Shown here one piece after another: positions 24,345 to 32,511 of a DNA stretch of 40,185 bases. Under the pieces are notes generated by a model that was not told the origin of the DNA, searched no databases, and saw only the letters and a list, made by a program, of their open reading frames with translations. Source of the DNA: Humidesulfovibrio sp. (GTDB lineage: Bacteria; Desulfobacterota; Desulfovibrionia; Desulfovibrionales; Desulfovibrionaceae); the NCBI RefSeq assembly GCF_030689645.1, contig NZ_JAUYFU010000078.1:1-40185 (forward strand). Reading direction: 5' to 3'. Position 1 is the stretch's first letter, and each line of letters opens with the position of its first letter. The position numbers were made by a program, and so were the translations under genes.

Positions 24345-25195
24345 ATCTGACGACATTCTACCTCGCAGTGGCCGGTCTCATCCTGGCGCCCCTGGTGGGC
24401 GGCCTGGTGGCCGGCGTGGACCGCGTCCTCACCGCGCGCATGCAGTCGCGCATGGGGCCGCCGCTTCTGCAGCCCTTCTACGACGTGGGCAAGCTCTGGT
24501 CCAAGGTCATCGCTCCTGCCAGCCACTGGCAAGGCCTGTTCGTGCGCTGGGCCCTTGTGGCCTCCCTGGCGTCGGACGTGCTCCTCGCCGCTGGCGCGGA
24601 CGTGCTGATGTGCTTCTTCGTCCAGGCCGCCAGCGCAAGCTTCGTGGCCCTGGGCGCATTCTGCGGCAGCTCCCCTTACAGCAAGCTCGGCGCCCAGCGC
24701 GAGTTGTTCCAGCTTCTGGCCTACGAACCGGTGTTCCTTGTGGCCATCCTGTGCATGGCCAAGGTTTCCGGCGGGTTCGACGCTTACAGCTTCATGGCCT
24801 CTGACCAGCCGCTGCTGTACAAGATGCCGCTCATCGTGCCCGGCCTGCTCTTTGTGGTGCTGGTGAAGCTGCGCAAGTCGCCCTTCGACATCTCGGGCTC
24901 TCACCACATGCACCAGGAAGTCGTCCGCGGCGTATACACAGACTACGCCGGGCGCGACTTCGCCCTGCTTGAAATCGCCCACTGGGCCGACGTCACAGTT
25001 GTCCTGTGGATCTGCTCCTTCCTGTGGGCAACGAGCCCCCTGGCCATGGTGGTCACCGCGTTCCTCTTCCTGTTCGCGGCCCTGGTCATCGACAACATCA
25101 GCGCGCGCCTCACCTGGCGTCACATGCTGAAGGTGGTGGCGCCCATCTCCCTGGTCCTGGCGACCGCGAACCTCCTTTGGCTGTACATGGAGTAA
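24341..25195 (+). CDS. echB: Ech hydrogenase membrane subunit EchB (NuoH-like)
   Basis: A 284-aa membrane subunit with about eight helices that anchors the hydrogenase module, equivalent to NuoH of complex I and HycD of formate hydrogenlyase. Typical segments are GVDRVLTARMQSRMGPPLLQPFYDVGKL, QRELFQLLAYEPVF, the acidic loop SPFDISGSHHMHQEVVRGVYTDY, and a final helix. It overlaps echA by ATGA (translational coupling) and precedes echC by 4 bases. The whole ech set is one transcription unit. Confidence 0.94.
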   Translation: MNLTTFYLAVAGLILAPLVGGLVAGVDRVLTARMQSRMGPPLLQPFYDVGKLWSKVIAPASHWQGLFVRWALVASLASDVLLAAGADVLMCFFVQAASASFVALGAFCGSSPYSKLGAQRELFQLLAYEPVFLVAILCMAKVSGGFDAYSFMASDQPLLYKMPLIVPGLLFVVLVKLRKSPFDISGSHHMHQEVVRGVYTDYAGRDFALLEIAHWADVTVVLWICSFLWATSPLAMVVTAFLFLFAALVIDNISARLTWRHMLKVVAPISLVLATANLLWLYME

Positions 25196-25199
25196 TGCA

Positions 25200-25634
25200 A
25201 TGTCATTCCTCAAAACTTCACAGATCAAATCGCCGTGGCTGATGCACTTCGACTGCGGCTCGTGCAACGGATGCGACATCGAGACTCTGGCCTGCCTGAC
25301 CCCGGTGTATGACGTGGAGCGCTTCGGCATCATCAACGTGGGCAACCCGCGCCACGCAGATGTCCTCGTGGTCACCGGCACCGTTAATCCCAGGAACGCG
25401 GAAATCCTGAAGAACATCTACAGCCAGATGCCCGATCCCAAGCTGGTCATCGCCGTGGGCGCCTGCGGGTGTTCCGGCGGCGTGTTCAGGGACGCCCCCA
25501 ACGTGCTGGGTGGCATTGACAAGGTCATTCCCGTCGACGTGTACGTTCCCGGCTGCCCTGCCAAACCCGAGGCCATCATGGACGCGGTTGTCACTGGCCT
25601 GGGCAAGCTCAAGGGCATTTTGGAGGCAAGCTAA
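25200..25634 (+). CDS. echC: Ech hydrogenase small subunit EchC (NuoB-like)
   Basis: A 144-aa subunit carrying the proximal [4Fe-4S] cluster that passes electrons to the NiFe site. The cysteine pattern of group 4 small subunits is complete: CGSCNGC (Cys19, Cys22, Cys25), GACGCSGG (Cys89, Cys91) and VPGCPAKP (Cys119). There is no Tat signal, as expected for a cytoplasmic-facing enzyme. Its TAA stop overlaps the echD ATG by one base. Confidence 0.95.
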   Translation: MSFLKTSQIKSPWLMHFDCGSCNGCDIETLACLTPVYDVERFGIINVGNPRHADVLVVTGTVNPRNAEILKNIYSQMPDPKLVIAVGACGCSGGVFRDAPNVLGGIDKVIPVDVYVPGCPAKPEAIMDAVVTGLGKLKGILEAS

Positions 25635-26026
25635 TGTGTATTGAAGCAACGCCGGTCACCACCGCCCAGCTCGTGGCCGAGGTGACGAAAATCAAGGCCG
25701 ACGGCTACCGCCTGGTGACTCTGACCAGCGTCGAAATCGACGCTGAGAACATGGAAATCCTCTACCACTTCGACAAGGATCTGGTTCTCAAGAACCTGCG
25801 CCTCACGGTCAAGAAGGGCGCCAGCGTGCCCAGCATCTCCGGCGCCCTGTTCACCGCCTTCCTGGTGGAGAACGAGATCCGCGACCAGTTCGGCATCACC
25901 TTCGAAGGCCTGGTGCTCGACTATCAGGGCAAGCTGTACAACGAGGTCGTTCAGACCACGACCACTTCGCCCTTCTGCCGCATGCAGGTGAAGTCCACCA
26001 GCACCGCCGCCAAGGAGGTTGTCTAA
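25634..26026 (+). CDS. echD: Ech hydrogenase subunit EchD (NuoC-like)
   Basis: A 130-aa hydrophilic subunit equivalent to the 30-kDa (NuoC) subunit of complex I. The signature near the C-terminus is visible (LVENEIRDQFGITFEGLVLDYQGKLY), where the Glu and Asp residues match the family motif. It helps assemble the catalytic module at the membrane and has no redox centre of its own. Start and stop both overlap neighbours by one base (TAATG). Confidence 0.92.
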   Translation: MCIEATPVTTAQLVAEVTKIKADGYRLVTLTSVEIDAENMEILYHFDKDLVLKNLRLTVKKGASVPSISGALFTAFLVENEIRDQFGITFEGLVLDYQGKLYNEVVQTTTTSPFCRMQVKSTSTAAKEVV

Positions 26027-27102
26027 TGGCCCGCACAGTCATTCCCTTCGGCCCCCAGCACCCGGTGCTGCCCGAACCCATCCACCTCTCCCTGGTGGTT
26101 GAGGACGAAAGAGTCGTCGAGGCCCTGCCCACCCTGGGCTACGTGCACCGCGGCCTGGAGCTGCTTGCCACCAAGCGCGACTACAACCAGATGATCCAGA
26201 TCGTTGAGCGCGTTTGCGGCATCTGCTCCATGATCCACTCCCTGTGCTACTGCCAGGGCATCGAAGAAATGATGAAGCTTGAAGTGCCCCGGCGCGCGCG
26301 CATGCTGCGCGTTGTCTGGAGCGAGCTGCACCGCCTGCACAGCCACCTGCTGTGGCTGGGCCTCTTCGCCGACAGCTTCGGCTTTGAGAGCCTGTTCATG
26401 CAGCTGTGGAAGGTGCGCGAAAAGGTCATGGACCTGAACGAGGCCACCACAGGCAACCGCGTCATCGTTTCGGTGAACGTCGTTGGCGGCGTGCGCGCCG
26501 ACCTGGACGAGGCCCAGATCCGCTGGATCAAGGACACCCTGGTCGAGGTCGAGGCCAGCATCAGGAGCCTGCAGTCCACCATCATGCACGACAGCACCGT
26601 GTGCCGCCGTACCAGAGGCGTTGGCGTGCTGACCAAGCAGGCCGCCTACGACCTGGGCGCCGCAGGCCCCATGCTGCGCGGCAGCGGCGTGGCCCAGGAC
26701 ATGCGCCAGCTCAAGTACGCTGGCTTCGACGAGATCGCCTTCGAGCCCATCGTCGAGACCGACGGCGACTGCTGGGCGCGCTCCACCGTGCGCTTCCGCG
26801 AAGCGCTCCAGTCCATCGACCTGGTGCGCCAGGCCCTGGACAAGCTCGACGGCTCCGAACTGGCCGTTAAGGTCAAGGGCAAGCCCGAGGGCGAGGTCAT
26901 CACCCGCGTGGAGCAGCCGAGAGGCGAGTGCCTTTACTACCTCAAGGGCAATGGCGACAAGTTCCTGGAGCGCGTGCGCATCCGCACCCCGACATTCGCC
27001 AACATCCCGCCCCTGGCCGCCATCCTGCCTGGGCTGGACTTCGCGGACGTTCCGGTTGTGGTCCTGTCCATCGACCCCTGCATCAGCTGCACGGAGAGGT
27101 AG
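26026..27102 (+). CDS. echE: Ech hydrogenase catalytic large subunit EchE (NuoD-like)
   Basis: The NiFe-containing subunit (358 aa). Both CxxC ligand pairs are present: ERVCGICS (Cys64, Cys67) and DPCISCTER at the very C-terminus (Cys352, Cys355). The protein ends three residues after the last ligand. There is therefore no C-terminal extension to be cut by a maturation protease, as known for some Ech enzymes and unlike most NiFe hydrogenases. With EchC and EchF it reduces protons with ferredoxin electrons, or runs in reverse, at the cytoplasmic face. Confidence 0.96.
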   Translation: MARTVIPFGPQHPVLPEPIHLSLVVEDERVVEALPTLGYVHRGLELLATKRDYNQMIQIVERVCGICSMIHSLCYCQGIEEMMKLEVPRRARMLRVVWSELHRLHSHLLWLGLFADSFGFESLFMQLWKVREKVMDLNEATTGNRVIVSVNVVGGVRADLDEAQIRWIKDTLVEVEASIRSLQSTIMHDSTVCRRTRGVGVLTKQAAYDLGAAGPMLRGSGVAQDMRQLKYAGFDEIAFEPIVETDGDCWARSTVRFREALQSIDLVRQALDKLDGSELAVKVKGKPEGEVITRVEQPRGECLYYLKGNGDKFLERVRIRTPTFANIPPLAAILPGLDFADVPVVVLSIDPCISCTER

Positions 27103-27107
27103 CCGCC

Positions 27108-27491
27108 ATGAAAATGCTCCCTACCGTTATATCGAACCTGTTCAACAAGGCCGCCACGCGGAACTACCCGTTCTTCGTGCGCGATCCCTTTGTCACGGCG
27201 CGCGGCGAGCTCATCAACGACATTGACCGCTGCATCTTCTGCGGCTCGTGCTCGCGCAAGTGCCCTTCCCAGTGCCTCGAAGTCACCAAAGAGGGCACCA
27301 TGGGCACCTGGAAACTTGAGTTCTTCGCCTGCGTCGGCTGCGGCGTGTGCGTGGACTCCTGCCCGGTGAACTGCCTGTCGCAAAAGCCCACCCACCGCGC
27401 GGTGGCCGTGGTGCGCGAGACCATCGTCATGACCGGCAAGCTTCCCGAGAAGCCCGCCAAGAAGACCGCTGCCGCCCCAGCCGAGCAGTAG
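27108..27491 (+). CDS. echF: Ech hydrogenase 2x[4Fe-4S] ferredoxin-like subunit EchF
   Basis: A 127-aa polyferredoxin subunit (NuoI-like) that receives electrons from soluble ferredoxin. Two complete CxxCxxCxxxC motifs are present: CIFCGSCSRKCP (from Cys42) and CVGCGVCVDSCP (from Cys75). A basic, Ala/Pro/Lys-rich tail ends the protein (EKPAKKTAAAPAEQ). ATG 27108 is 5 bases after echE. It is the last gene of the operon, followed by a terminator. Confidence 0.95.
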   Translation: MKMLPTVISNLFNKAATRNYPFFVRDPFVTARGELINDIDRCIFCGSCSRKCPSQCLEVTKEGTMGTWKLEFFACVGCGVCVDSCPVNCLSQKPTHRAVAVVRETIVMTGKLPEKPAKKTAAAPAEQ

Positions 27492-27517
27492 CCGCCCAAC
27501 GCATCAAGCACACGTCC

Positions 27518-27560
27518 CCAGCGCCCGTCCGGTCCAGCACCGGGCGGGCGCTGGCCTTTT
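27518..27560 (+). terminator. Rho-independent terminator after echF
   Basis: A long G+C-rich inverted repeat, arms CCAGCGCCCG and CGGGCGCTGG, surrounds an inner CCGG/CCGG pair and is followed by CCTTTT. It ends the ech transcript about 30 bases after the stop codon. Confidence 0.8.
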
Positions 27561-27663
27561 GGCGCGATGATGCGGCGCTCTTCCGCGCCCTTGACGCGCC
27601 TCTGGCGCGCTCCTACAAGTGGATAAGACCAGCACACCTTACAGATACGCTCAGGAGGCCTTT

Positions 27664-27936
27664 ATGAATCGCCCGCGTTTCGCAACCCTTGCCCTGGCCG
27701 CCGCCCTCGTGGCCGCAGTCCTTGCGGCACCGGCCCTGGCCAGCGACTTCTACCGCCCGTCTCCGGTTCCGTCCTCGCGTGACAACATCAAGCCTGCGGC
27801 AAAATCCACCACCATGTCGAAACAATCGCAGGAAGCCGCCAACAACGCAGTCCTCAACAGAAAGATCGTCAGAACCACGAAGCCTGCGGACGACGGCTCC
27901 ACCACCCCAAGGGGCAAGACCCCGGGCGCGCTCTGA
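27664..27936 (+). CDS. Small secreted protein of unknown function
   Basis: A 90-aa protein with a clear Sec signal peptide (basic start MNRPRF, long Ala/Leu core, cleavage after ALA at about residue 27). The mature part is ~63 residues, polar and low in complexity (Ser, Lys, Thr, Asn, Pro), probably unfolded or interacting with the envelope. ATG 27664 has an AGGAGG seven bases upstream. It precedes the YhcH-family gene by 28 bases and is probably in one operon with it. Family not recognised. Confidence 0.75.
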   Translation: MNRPRFATLALAAALVAAVLAAPALASDFYRPSPVPSSRDNIKPAAKSTTMSKQSQEAANNAVLNRKIVRTTKPADDGSTTPRGKTPGAL

Positions 27937-27964
27937 AAGCCCGGCACAGCCCACAGGAGGCCCC

Positions 27965-28435
27965 ATGATCTTCGACTCCCTGCCCAACTGGCAGCGTTAC
28001 AGCGCCCTGCCCGCCTGGAAACAGGCCTTTGACCGCCTGGAAACTCTAGGGCCGGAGGCCGAGCCCGGCGAATACGAGATCGTCGGACGCGACATTTACC
28101 TCATCGTGTTCGACACCACCACCAAGGCACTGCTGGACACCACGCTTGAGGCGCATCAGGTCTACGCCGACATCCACCTGCCCCTCACCGGGCCGGAGGT
28201 CCACGCGCGCTTCCCCCTGGACGCTCTGACGGAAAAAGCGCCCTACGACCCGGCCAGGGATGCGACCCTTTACCTGCACCCTGACCGCTTCACGGCCCTG
28301 TTCACCCTGCATCCGGGGCACTTCGCCCTCTATCTGCCGGGCGAGGCCCACCTGAGCCAGGGCAAGATCGATCCCAGGCCGCAACCCCTGCGCAAGGCCG
28401 TGGTCAAGGTCCGCGCCGACCTTCTGCGTCCGTGA
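27965..28435 (+). CDS. YhcH/YjgK/YiaL family protein
   Basis: A 156-aa cupin-like protein of the YhcH (DUF386) family, which includes sugar anomerases such as NanQ and the biofilm factor TabA. Family features are the N-terminal MIFDSLPNWQRY, the helix with GEYEIVGRDIYLIV, the putative metal-binding AHQVYADIHLPLTG (family EGHRKYIDIQ-like), and the C-terminal HPGHFALYLPGEAHLSQG, with histidines that would bind metal. The ATG at 27965 has AGGAGG upstream. Its stop overlaps the GTG start of chrA (GTGA). The true substrate is unknown. Confidence 0.85.
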   Translation: MIFDSLPNWQRYSALPAWKQAFDRLETLGPEAEPGEYEIVGRDIYLIVFDTTTKALLDTTLEAHQVYADIHLPLTGPEVHARFPLDALTEKAPYDPARDATLYLHPDRFTALFTLHPGHFALYLPGEAHLSQGKIDPRPQPLRKAVVKVRADLLRP

Positions 28436-29628
28436 GCCCGGAAACGCATGGGAACCTGGCTCCAATAGACTCCCCCGGACCAGGGGCTGCGCCTTTCGCT
28501 CGGCTCGTGGACATCTTCGGCTGCTTTCTGCGGGTGGGGGCCACGGCCTACGGCGGCCCAGCCATGATGCCGCTCATGCGCGAACACATTCTGAAGCGCG
28601 GCTGGCTCTCGGCGGAGGACTTCAAGCTGGGGCTGGCCCTGTGTCAGACCATTCCCGGCGGCACGCTGATGCAGATCGCAGCCTATACGGGCCTGCGCCT
28701 GCGCGGCCTGCCCGGCGCATTGGCCGGATTCCTGGGCTTCGGCCTGCCCGCGCTCGCTCTCATCACGGCGCTTTCAGCCATCTACCACGCGGCCCAGGGC
28801 CTCACGGTGACGGCCTCGGCCATGCAGGGGCTTTCCGCAGTGGTGCTGGGCATCATCGGCCTGGCTGTGTACGACTTCTGGCTCAAATACGCGCGCGGCC
28901 CCCGGCGCTTGGGCCTGACGCTCGCCGCTTGCGGGCTCTTCTTGTACGGCATCGGCCCAGCTTGGATCATCCTGGGCGCGGCGTGCGCCGGGCCAGTGGT
29001 GTTTCGAGACGAAACCGCCCCCCCGGTGGCCCTTTCCGACGCCCCGGCGCCTGTGCGCGGCGTGCTGGCCCTGGCAGCTCTGGCCCTGGCTTGGCTTGCG
29101 GCCACGTATTTCCTCGCGCCGCTGCTGTTCACCCTGTCCCTGTCCATGGCCAAGGCCGACCTCATCGCCTTTGGCGGCTACGGCGTGTTCCCGGCGCTGT
29201 ATCACGAGACCGTGGACCTGCACCGCTGGATGAGCGCGGAGACCTTCATGGACGGCATGGCCCTGGCCCAGGTGACGCCCGGCCCGTTCATGCTTGGCTC
29301 GTGCTTCGTGGGCTACCACATCGCGGGCGTGCTGGGCGCGCTCACCGCCGGGGCCTGGATCTTCACCCCGTCTTTCTTCATCCTCATGCTCACCGTGCCC
29401 TGCGCAGGCAGGCTGCTGACCTGGCAACCCTTCCGGCGGGCCCTGGCTGGAGTGCTGTCCACGCTGGGCGGGCTCATCCTGGCGGTGGGCGTCCAACTGG
29501 CGCGCGGCACGGACTGGAACGCGCTCAAGGCCGCCATGTGCGCTGGCGCGGCTCTGGCCCTGTGGCGCAAGGTGGACCCCATCTGGGTGGTGCTGTGCGG
29601 CGTTGCGCTCGGCGTCTGGCTCTTGTAA
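28432..29628 (+). CDS. chrA: Chromate transporter family protein ChrA (two-domain)
   Basis: A 398-aa membrane protein of the long-chain CHR family, with two homologous halves of about six helices each. The first half has FLRVGATAYGGPAMMPLM and LALCQTIPGGTLMQIAAYTG; the second has ADLIAFGGYGVFPALYHETV and GMALAQVTPGPFMLGSCFVGY. Members export chromate, but some act on other oxyanions. Here the first-half motif is PGG where PGP is usual. It starts at a GTG overlapping the previous stop, suggesting coupled translation with the YhcH-family gene, an unusual partner. Confidence 0.87.
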   Translation: MSPETHGNLAPIDSPGPGAAPFARLVDIFGCFLRVGATAYGGPAMMPLMREHILKRGWLSAEDFKLGLALCQTIPGGTLMQIAAYTGLRLRGLPGALAGFLGFGLPALALITALSAIYHAAQGLTVTASAMQGLSAVVLGIIGLAVYDFWLKYARGPRRLGLTLAACGLFLYGIGPAWIILGAACAGPVVFRDETAPPVALSDAPAPVRGVLALAALALAWLAATYFLAPLLFTLSLSMAKADLIAFGGYGVFPALYHETVDLHRWMSAETFMDGMALAQVTPGPFMLGSCFVGYHIAGVLGALTAGAWIFTPSFFILMLTVPCAGRLLTWQPFRRALAGVLSTLGGLILAVGVQLARGTDWNALKAAMCAGAALALWRKVDPIWVVLCGVALGVWLL

Positions 29629-30036
29629 CCCCTCTTGCCCTTTTCTGGGCCTGCCGCATCAAATGCCCCTGAGCAGGCTTGCCAGCCGTCCGCGCTGCTC
29701 CTCTGAAACAGGCCTTGCAAATAAACGCCAGGGCCGATGCTCTGCCAATCGAACGTGCTCCGCACCTCACCCACTGCCGCAAGCGCGACGCGCGCAATCC
29801 GTGCGCGAAAGCGCAGATCCCCTCTCCCGATTGCGGGTTCAAAGGCGGAAATGGCTGCTGCCATTCGCGCAGCAACTCGATGTTTTTTTTGATATATTAG
29901 ACTGGAACGAAGCTTCTGGCGTGACATGCGGCGCCTGGGCCCAAGACCGCAAAGGCCACTGCAACCGGTTTCGGCATGCGCCTGAACCAGCCCTTCTCGT
30001 GGAAACGGGCCAAAACCGGCGTTCGACCTTGAGCGC
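29629..30036. other. 408-base gap without a credible gene
   Basis: The gap lies between two convergent genes. Open frames here have no start signal, no recognised motif and no conserved look. The only notable stretch is an AT-rich patch at 29882-29900 (a run of eight Ts then GATATATTA). No clear terminator is seen for either chrA or the leftward ABC operon. It may be decayed DNA or hold a small RNA; I see nothing decisive. Confidence 0.5.
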
Positions 30037-31587
30037 CTAGTCCTTGAGCCCCGCCATGAGGGAGCCGATGCGCTCCACCTGGGCCGCATCAGACACCGGA
30101 AACTGGTTCATGATGCGCCCGCGGAACATGACGGCCACGCGGTCGGCCAGTTGCAGGGCCTCGGCCAGATCGCCGGTGACCAAGAGCAGGCCAGCGGTCT
30201 TGCGGACCTCCAGCAGACGCCGCCACACGGCCTCGGTGGCCGCCACGTCGAGGCCCTGGGTGGGCTGCTCGGCCACGACCAGCCGGGGCTCGCGGTAGAG
30301 CTCCCGGGCCAGCACGAACTTCTGCAGGTTGCCGCCGGAAAGCTGCCAGGCCTGAGCCTCGATGTTCCCCGGCTGCACGTTGTGTTCGCGCACAAGGCCT
30401 TGCGCCGTCTCGCTTGCGCGAGAGCGCTCCAGCCACTGGCCGTGGGCGAAGCCCTGACGCGTGGTGAGCAGAAGATTGTCCGTGAGGTTGAGCCCCCGGC
30501 AGGTTGCCAAGCCAGCGCGATCCTCAGGAATCCAGGCCAGCGCGCCCTTCCATGCGCGACTTTGGAAAAAATTCACCCAGTCCTGGCCCAGGATGTCCAC
30601 CTGGCCGCCGCGCGGCTTCTCCAGGCCGCAGACAACCTCAACCAATTGCTGCTGGCCGTTGCCGGCAACGCCCACAATAGCCAGGATCTCGCCGCGCCTG
30701 AGGTCGAAGCTCACGTCATCGAGCCCGCCGCCAGAGAGGTGCTTGACGTCCAGCACCAGCCGCCCCGGAGCAACGGCCTCGCGCTCGATCTCCAGCACCA
30801 CATCGCGGCCCACCATGCGCCGCGCCAACTCGGCGGGCGACTCCACCTCCGAGGCCAGAAACTCGCCCTCGATGCGGCCACGGCGCAATATGGCGATCTC
30901 GTCGGCCACGGACAGGACTTCCTCAAGCTTGTGGGAGATGAACACGATGGACTTGCCCTGGGCGCTCATGGCCCGCAGCGCCGCAAACAGCGATTCCGCC
31001 TCTACCGGGGTCAACACCGCAGTGGGCTCGTCGAAGATCAGAATCTTGCTCTCGCGGTGCAGCAGCTTCAATATCTCCACGCGCTGGCGCTCGCCCATGG
31101 AAAGGTCGCCCACGCGCGCGCGCGCGTCTATACCCAGGCCGAAGCGCTCGGCCAGTTCGGCCACCCGCCTGCGCATGGCCGTGGGGTTGAGCATAATGCC
31201 GCCCTCCTGGCCCAGCAGCACGTTCTCGGCCACGGTCATGTTCTCCACCAGCATGAAGTGCTGGTAGACCATGCCGATGCCAGCCGCGATGGCCTCACGC
31301 GGGGAGGCGAAGTCCACGGGCTGGCCCGCCACCTCCATGTGCCCGGCATCGGGCTTGAAGCGCCCGGCCAGCATAGCCATGAGGGTGCTCTTGCCCGCGC
31401 CGTTCTCGCCCAGCAGGGCCTTGATGCGCCCTGGCATGAATGACAGGGAGATGCGGTCGTTGGCCAGCACCTGCACAAAACGCTTGCTGACGCCGCACAG
31501 GCGCACCATGGGCAGAACGTCCGCCACGCCGATGTCCGTACGGGGGGTTGCGCTGGTCAGCCGTTCCGATCCTTCGTGCCCGTTCAC
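30037..31587 (-). CDS. BMP-type (nucleoside/purine-like) ABC transporter, double ATP-binding protein
   Basis: A 516-aa ATPase with two ABC domains in tandem, the form used by sugar and nucleoside importers. The N-terminal domain has Walker A GENGAGKST, signature LSMGERQRVEIL and Walker B ILIFDEP. The C-terminal domain has a degenerate Walker A (GVAGNGQQQL), signature LSGGNLQKFVLAREL and AEQPTQGLDV. The segment MVYQHFMLVENMTVAENV is typical of BMP/YufO-type proteins. It starts at a GTG at 31587 with GGAGG eight bases upstream, directly after the second permease gene. Purine or purine nucleoside transport is inferred from the neighbouring phosphoribosyltransferase. Confidence 0.9.
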   Translation of the reverse strand: MNGHEGSERLTSATPRTDIGVADVLPMVRLCGVSKRFVQVLANDRISLSFMPGRIKALLGENGAGKSTLMAMLAGRFKPDAGHMEVAGQPVDFASPREAIAAGIGMVYQHFMLVENMTVAENVLLGQEGGIMLNPTAMRRRVAELAERFGLGIDARARVGDLSMGERQRVEILKLLHRESKILIFDEPTAVLTPVEAESLFAALRAMSAQGKSIVFISHKLEEVLSVADEIAILRRGRIEGEFLASEVESPAELARRMVGRDVVLEIEREAVAPGRLVLDVKHLSGGGLDDVSFDLRRGEILAIVGVAGNGQQQLVEVVCGLEKPRGGQVDILGQDWVNFFQSRAWKGALAWIPEDRAGLATCRGLNLTDNLLLTTRQGFAHGQWLERSRASETAQGLVREHNVQPGNIEAQAWQLSGGNLQKFVLARELYREPRLVVAEQPTQGLDVAATEAVWRRLLEVRKTAGLLLVTGDLAEALQLADRVAVMFRGRIMNQFPVSDAAQVERIGSLMAGLKD

Positions 31588-31590
31588 GCC

Positions 31591-32511
31591 CTAGTCCTCC
31601 GGCTCGATGTTGACGCCAAGGGCGGCTGGGGCGCCGGAACGCCGAGCCCGCGCGGCGGAGAACACCAGCACGATGACCGTGAGCGCGTAGGGCAGCATCA
31701 GGAGCAGCGACGAGGGAACGTTGGTGCCCGTGGCCTGCAAACGCAGCTGGAAGGCCATGACGCTGCCGAAGAGAAACGCGCCGATGACCGCGCGCCCGGG
31801 CCGCCAGAAGGCGAAGATCACCAGGGCCACGGCCACCCAGCCGCGTCCGCCGGAAAGCCCGGTGGTCCACAGGTGCGTATGCGCCAGCGACAGATACGCG
31901 CCGCCCAGTCCGCACAAGAACCCCCCGGCCATGACGCCGAAGGCGCGCAGACGCTGAGGCTTCAGGCCCGCTGCCGCGGCTGCGGCTGGCATCTCGCCCG
32001 CTGCGCGCAGGCCCAGGCCCAGGCTGGTGCGGTTCAACAAGAACCACACGGCCACGGGCGAGGCGTAGCACAGGTACACCAGCACATCGTGTCGGAAGAA
32101 GATCGGCCCCAGTACAGGCAGGTCCGAGAGCAGCGGCAGGGCGATCTTGGCGAAGCCCTCGGTGGACTGGCCAACGTAGGGCGTGCCCAGAAAGGTCGCC
32201 AGCCCCACGCCGAAGAGCGTCAGCGCCAGGCCGGATACTACCTGGTTGCCCAAAAACACTTGGCAGACCAGGGAATGGAGCCCGCACAGCAGGGTTCCGG
32301 CCATGCCCCCGGCCAGCAGGCCCAGCCAGGCCGAGCCCGTCAGGTGGCAGGTGATGAAGGCTGCGAAGGCGGACAGGGCCATGACGCCCTCCACGCCCAG
32401 GTTCAGCACTCCGGCTTTTTCGGAAATGATCTCGCCCAGGGTGGCGAAGAGAATGGGCGTGCCCGCCTGCACGGCTGCGGCCAGGAGCGCGATGACAAGT
32501 TCCGGGCTCAT
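31591..32511 (-). CDS. BMP-type ABC transporter permease (YufQ/NupQ-like)
   Basis: A 306-aa membrane protein with about nine helices, family BPD_transp_2. Family segments are TPILFATLGEIISEKAGVLNLGVEGVM near the N-terminus, the coupling helix region GLGLRAAGEMPAAAAAAGL, and GGRGWVAVALVIFAFWRPG. It overlaps the end of the first permease gene by 4 bases (ATGA) and is followed after 3 bases by the ATPase gene. It pairs with the other permease to form the pore. Confidence 0.9.
   Translation of the reverse strand: MSPELVIALLAAAVQAGTPILFATLGEIISEKAGVLNLGVEGVMALSAFAAFITCHLTGSAWLGLLAGGMAGTLLCGLHSLVCQVFLGNQVVSGLALTLFGVGLATFLGTPYVGQSTEGFAKIALPLLSDLPVLGPIFFRHDVLVYLCYASPVAVWFLLNRTSLGLGLRAAGEMPAAAAAAGLKPQRLRAFGVMAGGFLCGLGGAYLSLAHTHLWTTGLSGGRGWVAVALVIFAFWRPGRAVIGAFLFGSVMAFQLRLQATGTNVPSSLLLMLPYALTVIVLVFSAARARRSGAPAALGVNIEPED

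Noticed and set aside
22500-24356. A very long open frame (over 600 codons) on the minus strand opposite echA
   Set aside because: Its composition is the Gln/His/Gly/Ala-rich pattern of a high-G+C antisense shadow. It has no domain motifs or ribosome binding site, and echA on the other strand is a clear complex I-type subunit.
29825-29900. tRNA-like GGTTCAAA and a hairpin followed by eight Ts
   Set aside because: No acceptor, D or anticodon stems can be formed around the T-loop-like bases. The hairpin (GCTGC/GCAGC) has a 10-base loop and sits nine bases from the T-run, so neither a tRNA nor a convincing terminator.
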